The position numbers were made by a program, and so were the translations under genes. A stretch of DNA of 64,000 nt from Neoceratodus forsteri (lineage: Eukaryota; Chordata; Ceratodontiformes; Ceratodontidae). A model generated the notes under the pieces. The model saw only the letters and a list, made by a program, of their open reading frames with translations, did not search any database and was not told the DNA's origin. Shown here in pieces: positions 55,965 to 64,000 of this stretch (positions are counted from its first letter, which is position 1; each line of letters opens with the position of its first letter). The stretch covers positions 693,361,501 through 693,425,500 of the forward strand of contig CM057454.1 in NCBI GenBank assembly GCA_016271365.2, written 5' to 3'.

Positions 55965-57740
55965 AAGGTGCCGCTAGACACCAGGAATTTTTGCCGTGGG
56001 GGAAGGGTAACATCTTAAAAAATAGAACAAAAAATAAAAGAATACAAAGAAAAATACATACAACAAAGGATCATTTTTCACCAGGCAAAATTCCTTTTCG
56101 CCAGTCCTTTCCTGTGGTGGCAGAAAAGGATTTCATCTGGCAAAGAATGAACCTTTTTCCCAATGAGATGGCTGCATTTATTTTGACAAGATGACTAGAA
56201 AAAACATTTCATCGACAAGATGGCCAGATGGAGAATTCTTTTTTCCCACCCAAAATTCCTTTTTAGGAATTCCTTTGCCTGACCAGATGTCCCTTTTGCC
56301 GACCAGATGGTCCTGCAGCACCATCTGGACAGCAAAAGGGACATGTGGTCATGAAAAGGGGAAACCCTTTTTCACCAGTCGATTTCCTTTTCCACTATGA
56401 TGAAAAAGAAATGGTGAAAAAAGAACTTTGCGAGTACTGAAAAAGGATTAAAATTGCTGAAAAAAATTTCAAGGGGCATACAAAGCTCAGAAACCATACA
56501 GAATAAATGAGCAGCTCCCGGTGAGCAAGAAGCACACTTACATGTGTGTAACACACATCCCTGGGCTGAGTTAAGACACTTTTTTCAGAGCAAAACCAAA
56601 AAACAAGATGGCGACACATAAAAAATTTTTTTTCTGGTGAACAACGATTGGTCTCTGGCAAACAAGGATTGACCCCCTCAAGAAAAAATATCCTTTTTCA
56701 TTCCATGCAGCTATCCTGAAAAATAAAAATCCCCTTGAAAAAATGGGAACTTACAAATGCTATTACTTTGGAATGGATTCATATTTTTTCACCAAATAAA
56801 AGCTGGCCTGGTCTGTTCCCACGCTCTTTCTTTCATAAGAAAATCAGACCAAAATGCAGTGCTGTCTGTGCATAGCACAATGAGAAAAACATAGCAAAAA
56901 GTTGCAAATGTTCATGTTTTTTCACTATCCGGATCTCAAAATCTGCAAATTCAATCTGAATGACAAAATAAAAAATAAAAAATATGATGCTAGTGCTCAT
57001 GGACTTATATGTAAGAAGCTATAGGGGTCAGGTGCTACACTACAGGACAATTACAGCAGTGTGAGGACTGCCCTAAAGCAATACTAATTTAGTGTACACC
57101 CTCTACTGACTGTCTTCAAATAATCAGTGAAAATTGATCCACCAAATGCTTTGGTATATGTTTAAACCAGTGTCTTTTTATGAAACCTTTGCAAAAATGG
57201 AATTCCAAACAGTAAAACTGCATCAGAATATATTTATTTTCTTGATAGAAGTTCACTTCCGCCTGTAAGGAACAAAAAAGTGCATTTCTAGCATGTGGCT
57301 GAAAAAACAAAGTACTTATCTGGCTAGTGATAGCGTTTAGTGGTGAATTCAGTCTCAAGACCTGTGTTATTCTCAACAAATTTGTCATGGGTCAGTTGTC
57401 TAAATCCATCTCTATTAAGGATTGCTGAACTTCTGATGCTCTCCTCGAGTGGACTCCACAGGTTTAGAAGAAGTTATTTGTGATGAAAAACACTGCTCAG
57501 GCAGCCATTGCCATGTACTTGTTAGTTTCTTTCTTTCAGTGCTGCTGCTGCCTTCCTGACCACACCTTCCTTCTGGTGTGGAGTGTATCACAAGGTGTGC
57601 TGATGTTTCAGAGTTCAAACCAACTCCATCTTCAGAGCTGATGGTTGCAGAGTTATTACGGTCCCAAATTTGAAGTTTAACATTAAATTGGCTGCTCAAA
57701 CCTAACTATAGTGGTGCTACCATGCCAATATTTTAGATAT
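55965..57740 (-). repeat. Module R2 of the hairpin-capped repeat, reverse orientation
   Basis: Reverse of F1/F2. The word array comes first (56050-56720, phrases around 'ttttcaccag', 'aattcctttt' and 'accagatgg'), then 'aaacaagatggcgac' near 56600, 'tattttttcaccaaataaaa' near 56780 (compare 49260 in module 2), and the start block 'caaacctaactatagtggtg' at 57696-57715. 57010-57660 does not align with the other modules and is unassigned. The terminal hairpin is shared with F2. Confidence 0.7.
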
Positions 57741-57768
57741 ATATATATATATATATTTTTTTTTTTTA
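57736..57768. repeat. (AT)n plus T-run
   Basis: About 20 bp of AT dinucleotides followed by 12 T. It marks the right border of the modular block. Confidence 0.95.
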
Positions 57769-57770
57769 CT

Positions 57771-58879
57771 TTGTTCAGCACATACATGTGCCAACTGTGT
57801 ATATACCTATCGAGGCTCAGACAACAATGCATGAAAGTACTGACCATGACATTGATGTTCCTTTCTCTAAGTTCAAGCTAAAGAACAAATGCAGAGATGC
57901 ACTCCTAATGGGAATGGACTTCTCTTGTCAGCATCATAAGAGATTAAACTGCTTAAATGGGTACTAAAACATACTTTCAGAAGTTTCCTTATAAATACAT
58001 GGGTAAAGAAAAGACTAACACTATGAATTTTAGCACAACGGAACTGAGCTAGAGGTCATAAATGAAGGAAGAAGGATCTAGGAGAAATGTGATGGGATGA
58101 GGCAACATCCAAAACATAGAAATGACTTTTATAGCATCAGATGTGTTCACATTGAAAAACAGATTATGCAGAAGATTAGATTTAGAAATACAAGAATGTG
58201 TGGAAGATACAGTACAATGGGATCATGCTGGTACAATATTCTGTTTAGTAGTGCAGTCAAGTGGGAGCAGGTTCTGCTAACACAACTCTATGACATTTTC
58301 AAATAATATTGTCTCACTCTGGTTTGCTATGCACTGCACTGATTATCTGTGTGTAATGCTTGATCAAGCATGCCACAGTTAAACTACCTTGCTTTGTCTT
58401 ACATAAAGCTCTGTGTAGATCATTGACATGCTTTTGACATGTTTATGGACTGCTTTGTTCTTAAAAGATGGATTAATGGCATTGTTTAAGTGCCACAGTA
58501 CTAGTCTTTAACACCTTTGCTGGTTTAATAGTAGCAATTAAATATATAATACATGGGACCTGATACCTGATACCTTGTGTTGCATAACAGACAGATCTGT
58601 GTTGCTTGTTGTCATGTCTTTGAGATGTTTATGTAAAGAGTTCATAAACCAAGGAGTGGGAGTGATTGGGGAAAAATATTTATTAAGAAGGAAGGCTTGG
58701 TGGATTTTCACCTTAAACACAGTAAATGCCAGATATGGACTAAATGAAAATTTTCTGCTGACTGCTTTTGATTATATAATGTTGTCTGATAAGAATAATG
58801 TTGATGGAACAGATGTGATGTTCATTTTCATTGTTATTCATTGTCTATACATGATTCTTTGAATAACCTCTGTTGGGTG
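57771..58879. other. Unassigned stretch before the right LINE
   Basis: AT-rich DNA. One 95-codon plus-strand open frame (58575-58862) has no recognised motif and is probably chance, though it could belong to the upstream end of the LINE leader. No hairpin or tandem repeat seen. Confidence 0.4.
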
Positions 58880-60923
58880 GAGAGAAACGTTGGAGGAGTG
58901 AGCAAGTCGCTAAGCCATTGTGAAGAAAATAACTATAGCAGGAGTTAGAGAGAAGCTTTGATGTTTTTTATAAAATGTATGCCATCATTGCCACACTAAA
59001 TTTTAAACTCTATGATCTTTTCAGACCAACTTTGTGCTCATTGGGTCTCAGAAGGAAGAGGCTTGAAGAGAAGGGATAGGCCTCTGGACACCATGCTGTT
59101 GGGATAGAGTCCTTGGCAGTGGAAGGAGCTCTCAGAGGTGAAGGTTTATCCAGTGGATCCCCAAGGGATTATACGGCCCTACAATCTCCCAAGAAAATAA
59201 TAAGACATCTGCTTCTGTGTTTCTTTTATACTCATGGAGATATACAGATGCTAGATATGTAGAGATATTTTAATTTTGTATCCCTAGTTTATTTTTTAAC
59301 ATTTTAGCTTTCTGTGTATTATCTTACCTCTGCCTGATTACATAGCTGAAAAGTGCTTATGGTTAGAGATTTCAGACATTAAATTTGTCCTAGAGAAGAA
59401 AGGTTTTATTAGGCGGGGGCATGTCTATGGTAGGACTTGATAAATAGGATTTAAATTGCAAAAGTAGTTTATATTTTCATATTTAAAAAAGAGTTTCTGA
59501 AAAACCAAGGAGTCAGGTCCTGATGGGTTGCTGGTGCACGTGACCTTAGAGCTGAAGAACACAGGTGTTGGCATTTTATTAGACAGTCACCATTATGAGC
59601 ACCTTGGAGGGAAGGGTGACATAGCCAACTGAGCTCCGCATTTAAACTCTAGTACTTTATAAGTAATCTGGGCTTATTTACTCTGGTATTCTAAGGTATA
59701 ACCAATTTAAAATCAGAGTATAGCCTTATGAAACCATCCTTTTTGCACAGGTAATCTTTTTTCATGGAGGTTTATATCATACTCTGTAATATACGAGCAG
59801 TAGTGCATCCTTTGATATTACTAGCCAGCAGTGAAAAAATACTGCAGAAGCAGTTTTGGAGTTTGCAGTTTTAGCTAATAGCCTGGAGAATTTGATAGGA
59901 CAAGTAAAGAGGGAAGCACTCTATATCATAGAGCAACCTGGGTACAAGAATTCTAAAGCTTGGAAAAGTAAATGAATGATAGTAGGGCCTCATTTCTTTA
60001 GAGAAGTGTTGATTATTAATTACGCAAGCCTGCATAAACTAGAGAACTGTTTTAAACACTTTATTGATTATATTGTCACTTTTATTTTTATCTGGGTCCC
60101 CTGGCTGGTATTAGATGTTATCAGGGTTTTGTTCTTGTTTAACTTCTAGTGAATAAAACCTCTATGGATAGAAGAAACACCATTTTTTGTATTACTTGGG
60201 ACACTGGGCAACCAGGCAGACTTCCTTTATGCATGTGCTGTTTGACATTTGCGGAAGTGGAACATCAGTGAAAACACTTAAAGGAGGAAATATTATATGT
60301 GCATTGGCTGGAAAGACTGTGAAAACAAGAATCTGTAAACTCATCAGCTATGCAGTAATTATACAATTGCCTAATTATGTGGTGAGGCTATCTGATTTGT
60401 TTTTGTTTTTGAATATTGCCTAAATGACTTAATTTGCATTAGACTCTGGGACAAAATTATACACCTGTAAGAGATATAGGACACTAAGGACTTTAAAAAC
60501 TCAATAGGCACATCAGGCACTTTAGTGGGAACTGAACTGAACTATATGCCTAGAAATTTGTGAGAGACAAGATGTCAGACCCAAAGATTTTTACCTACTG
60601 AGAACATTACTCACTGAAAACACTGCTATTATATTTTTGGGAAATGTTTTTGTATGTAGTTATACACAATTTATATTAACTTATACAATTGGTCTCAGTA
60701 TTTAGGAATTATTTAGTAACAAGATTTACATCAAGACTATCTAAGGTCAGGGCCGAACCAGACTATTGTTAAAGTATATTTCATCACCAGGCAATATGTG
60801 GTGAGGGTAACATTGCCAACTAGTGTTCATTTGTGTTTAAAGAGTGAATATTGGATCAGTAAGCATATAAACTGAGTACAAAAACAAGAAGGGGGAAGTT
60901 CACAGGAGAACAACAGCTTTGCA

Positions 60924-61219
60924 ATGTCAATAGAAAAACAGGAAATAGACAAAATTTTGAATCAATTGGTGACAAAGGGGAAGATTAAAACTTGAAAAAA
61001 GGAAACCTCTAAAGGGGTGCTAAATTGCTTGTTAATCTATTAGGTCATGAATTAGAATCACACCTGGACTCCATTTCTACACTTCGGAATAAGCACCCAG
61101 GGAGTAAGACAGCAAAGAGTCCAGGTGGAGATAAGATGAAACAATTGTTGATTAGTGGCATTAGGGATAAAAATAAGACAGAATTAAACAGATATCAGAA
61201 TAAAGAGATGAGTGAATAA
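60924..61219 (+). pseudogene. ORF1 remnant of the right CR1-like LINE
   Basis: Begins MSIEKQEIDKILNQLVTKGK at 60924, then a stop and a frameshift. It continues HELESHLDSISTLRNKHPGS and ends KEMSE with a stop at 61219. Short, charged and without a named domain. The start is chosen as the first ATG after the leader shared with the left LINE. It overlaps the start of the next open frame by 8 bp. Confidence 0.45.
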
Positions 61220-62260
61220 GAAGAAAGATTTGGTTGGGGAAGAAAGGGCACCACAGGATCCTTCGTCCATGCTATTGGACTTACATAACACAGATACTTG
61301 CTCACCCCCCACCGCTAGCAGTGGAACCAGTGAACCAGAGGAGTGGCTATCTCTGCAAAGCAGTGTTCAAAAGATGGAGATTAGTGCCCAAGAGGTGGAT
61401 AAGCAGAAAAGGGGCAAAATTCAGCAGAAGGGCAGACAGCAAGGAGAACCAGGGATAAATGACAACCAAAGAAGGGGCTGGAGTAGAACAGTGAAACAGT
61501 CTAGGGAGGTCAAATCATGGAAAGCCATGTGTGCAAATGCCAGGAGCCTTAGCAACAAGATGGAAGATCTGGAGGCTGTCATGGTACAGTCAGACCTGGA
61601 CATTGTGGCCATCACTGAAACCTGGTGTAATGATAACCATGACTGGGATGACACCATACCTGGCTACAACAGATCTAGAAGAGACAGAGCAGGCTGGAAG
61701 GAGGAGGAGTGGCACTGTATGTGAAAATGACATAAGGGCCACAGAGATCCAGGAGGAACAAAATAGGGAGAGATACTGTGGGTTAAGCTGAAAGGAAAAT
61801 GGGACAGCCATCTGCACAGGTGTGGTCTATAGACCACCAGCCCAGGAGGAAGAAACAGATAGAGTTGATGCTAGCCATCCAAAGGATGGCAGACAAGGGT
61901 GAGGTAGTACTGGTTGGAGACTTCAATATTCCAGACGTGGACTGGAGCATCCCAGCAGCAGTATCAACCAGGAGCAGATTTATCCTGGACTCCTTCAGGG
62001 TGCCTTCCTCAAGCAACTGGTCATGGAACCAACTCAGCAGAAGGCAATACTGGACCTTGTGCTCAAAACAGGGACAGTGTGATGGGGTAACAGTGGGGAG
62101 CACCTGGGAAACAGTGACCACCAGTCATTGTGGTTTGAAATCACAGAAAGAGCAGAACCAAACCACACAAAACACGATCCTGGATTTTAGGGGAAGACTT
62201 TTGAAAATGGGGAGATACTTGAAAGAGGCATTAAGGGAATGGGACAGGAATCAGGGTTGA
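61212..62260 (+). pseudogene. CR1 ORF2 N-terminus: APE-type endonuclease
   Basis: Motifs in order: MCANARSLSNKMEDLEAVM, LDIVAITETWCNDNHDWDD (the ETW motif with catalytic Glu), a frame change near 61705, the YVK-DIR segment, another near 61795, then EVVLVGDFNIPDVDW (GDFN motif, intact). The S-LDLV segment near 62050 (ILDLVLK-like in the third frame) and GNSDHQSL-like sequence near 62110 follow. In CR1 this enzyme nicks the target strand before reverse transcription. Three frameshifts separate otherwise well kept sequence. Confidence 0.88.
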
Positions 62261-62282
62261 GGAACAGTGGGCAGTATTTAAA

Positions 62283-63980
62283 ATGGGGATTACAAGAACA
62301 ACAGAATTATGCATTAAGCAGGTTAGCAAGAGGAAAAGGAAGAGGAGACCGTTATGGTTTTCCAAAGAGGTAGCAAAGAAAGTGAAAGCCAAAACGATTG
62401 CATTCAGGCAATACAAAAAGACACAGGCAGAAGGGGATAGGGAGAAGTACCAGGAGAAGCAAAGGGAGGCAGGGAGGTCAGTAACGGAAGCCAAAGCTCA
62501 GACAGAAGAACACATTGCAAAATCAGTGGGTAGAGGGGACAAAACCTTTTACAGGTACATAAGTGAAAAAAAGAAAGACAAATGGAGGGATAGTGAGACT
62601 GAAGGGGAGGATGGGGCCGTGGAGGATGACAACAGTAAAGCTGACATTTTGAACAGGTATTTCTGCTCAGTCTTTACTGAGGAAGAGGAGGGTAATGGGT
62701 CTGAAGGGAGAACAAGGGGTGAGAATGGTGCAGAAATGGACACAAGTCCCTTTACACGAGAAAGGGTCCTGAAGGAACTGGAAGCAATAAGAGTTGATAA
62801 AGCAATGAGGCCAGATGGAGTGCACTCCAGGGTCCTTAAAGAACTAAGAGAGGTGGTGGCTGAACCTCTGGCTATCCTGTTTAGCCGATCACTGGAAATA
62901 GGGGAGGTACCCAAAGACTGCAGGACAGCAGATGTAGTCCCCTTATACAAAAGTGGGAACAAAGAGGAAGCAGGGAACTACAGACCAGTCAGCCTCACCT
63001 CGGTAGTGGGGAAGATCATGGAAGCACTACTGAAGGAGAGATTGGTGGAACATCTGGTTGTCAATGGACTACAGGACCCAAGGCAGCATGGTTTCACCAG
63101 GGGGAGGTCATGTCAGACCAACCTCATTGAATTTTTTGACTGGGTGACTAGGGAGGTGGATCAGGGGAGGGCAGCAGACATGGCCTATCTGGACTTCAGC
63201 AAGGCCTTTGACACTGTGCCACATAGAAGACTGTTACACAAACTGAGGAATATGGGTGTGGTCAGGACAGTAGTGGTGGGTAGGTAACTGGCTGGGTGGC
63301 AGGACACAGAGGGTGGTGGTAAATGGCTGTCACTCCACAGAGGGAAGAGGACCAGTGGGGTACCACAGGATCAGTGTTGGGACCGGTCCTATTCAACATC
63401 ATCATCAGTGACATGCAGGACCTAGAAAGCAGAATTTCACTGTTCGCTGATGACACAAAGCTCTGTAACAGAGTAGACACACCAGAGGGTGTAGACAGAA
63501 TGAGAAGGACCCGCAGAAACTTGAAGAATGGTCAGGGTTTGGCAGTTGAAATTCAATGCAAAGAAGTGCAAGATAATGCATATGGGGCACAAAACCCTGG
63601 CACAATATATCAGTTGGGGGTGAGGATATAGCATGCACCAAGCAGGAAAGGGATCTTGGGGTTGTCATCTCTGATGACCTCAAGGTAGGGAAACAGTGTG
63701 ACAAGGCAGCAGGTAAAGCAAATAGGATGCTGGGATGTAGGCAGGGCATCACCAGCAGAAAAAAGGGAGGTCATAATTCCGCTATACAAGACACTAGTGA
63801 GGCCTCACCTGGAGTACAGTGTACAGTTCTGGAGACCATACCTACGTAAGGACATAGACAGGGTAGAGAAGGTTCAGAGGAGGGCAACAAAGATGGTGCA
63901 TGGATTGCATCACAAGTCCTATGAAGACAGGTTGAAGGAGCTGAACATGTACTCCCTGGAGGAGAGGAGGGAAAGAGGGG
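62283..63980 (+). pseudogene. CR1 ORF2: reverse transcriptase and C-terminus
   Basis: The longest open frame in the window (62283-63287, 334 aa). It has a Lys-rich linker (LWFSKEVAKKVKAK), the YFCSVFTEEE segment, [56 protein letters not shown] and [19 protein letters not shown] with the first catalytic Asp. The frame shifts near 63280. TSGVPQ, then LFADDTKL (FADD at 63443-63454) follow, and then the thumb (FNAKKCKIMHMG) in another frame. The C-terminal part reaches the window edge. Catalytic residues of the palm are intact; frameshifts make it inactive as it stands. Confidence 0.93.
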
Positions 63981-64000
63981 CTATGATAGAGACATACAAG

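Larger units (their letters stand above)
45261..57770. repeat. AT-rich modular repeat block (hairpin-capped modules in alternating orientation)
   Basis: About 12.5 kb without coding potential, built from related modules. Each has a start block ('tagttagggttgag' and 'aataactttgcaa', or the reverse complement), an internal array region, a shared middle ('gccatcttgtttt'), a distal region ('gagatatt', then 'ggtcctgcgctcc'-like) and a terminal hairpin whose arms carry 'gcatcagttagggttaaag'. Modules: about 45390-47400 (reverse, diverged), 47535-49620 (reverse), 49620-51112 (diverged), 51190-53085 (forward), 53086-55960 (forward), 55965-57740 (reverse). Confidence 0.75.
58880..64000 (+). mobile_element. 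CR1-like LINE, 5' leader, ORF1 and ORF2, runs off the right edge
   Basis: Order: leader 58880-60920 (homologous, inverted, to 1700-3655), short ORF1 remnant from 60924, endonuclease 61212-62260, RT 62283 onward, continuing to the window end at the CR1 C-terminal '[12 protein letters not shown]'-like region (63800-63850) and [14 protein letters not shown] (last codons). The leader of about 2 kb is long for a LINE and probably holds the promoter. Frameshifts are few for this window, so it is among the younger elements. Confidence 0.88.

Noticed and set aside
58575..58862. 95-codon plus-strand open frame
   Set aside because: No recognisable motif, AT-rich, and the homologous region of the left LINE does not extend this far. 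Probably chance.
1..64000. Search for host protein-coding exons
   Set aside because: Every domain-bearing frame belongs to a mobile element. No splice-flanked conserved exon was recognised by eye, though short exons could be missed without alignment.

Overview
This 64-kb window looks like non-mammalian vertebrate DNA made almost entirely of transposable elements and satellite-like repeats. I found no host gene. The mix is CR1-type LINEs (some with short ATGTTTCT-like 3' repeats), an L2-clade LINE, an L1-clade LINE with a G-rich 5' start, Penelope-like elements with GIY-YIG endonuclease, hAT and MULE DNA transposons and a tRNA/CORE-type SINE. This fits a large amphibian-type genome (caecilian or similar) or another repeat-rich lower vertebrate. 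The species guess is inference only.

Layout. 1-3660 (-) is the 5' part of a CR1-like LINE. 3993-4438 is a small hAT MITE with a perfect 8-bp target duplication. 4739-6395 (-) is a 5'-truncated CR1. 6400-9905 (-) is a decayed APE-type LINE of unresolved clade, interrupted at 7928-8944 by a block holding a SINE. 11136-14791 (+) is a decayed MULE transposon with FLYWCH and MULE transposase domains, short TIRs and a 9-bp T-rich target duplication.

15.6-36.8 kb is a four-level nest. A hAT transposase (15594-16219 and 36062-36822, +) is split by an L2-clade LINE (16220-36060, -). The L2 is split at 18780-33477 by a Penelope unit made of two oppositely oriented copies, flanked by a single 12-bp target duplication. 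The first Penelope copy is in turn split by a full-span but dead L1-clade LINE (20490-28075, +) with a 16-bp target duplication and an A-rich tail. The order of insertion follows directly: hAT first, then L2, then Penelope, then L1.

37.3-45.3 kb holds a CR1 3' fragment, a 60-bp tandem repeat, and a tandem array of about 380-bp units. One unit received a nearly full CR1 (38302-42696, -) whose ORF1 encodes an SGNH-esterase-like domain. Another received a 1.64-kb foldback element (43362-45006). Neighbouring array units serve as the empty sites.

45.3-57.8 kb is an AT-rich non-coding block of large modular repeats in alternating orientation. Each consists of a conserved frame, an internal array and a terminal hairpin. 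In four modules the array slot is filled with a short word particular to that copy, such as ATCAAAGAAT in one and AAAGGGGATT in another. This is the least explained structure in the window. One module also carries a 563-bp GC-rich retroposed insertion of unknown source.

58880-64000 (+) is a second CR1-like LINE. Its roughly 2-kb 5' leader is homologous to that of the element at the left edge, so the two face outward about 55 kb apart. All protein-coding remnants are pseudogenes with stops or frameshifts; the most intact are the second Penelope copy and the right-hand CR1 reverse transcriptase.
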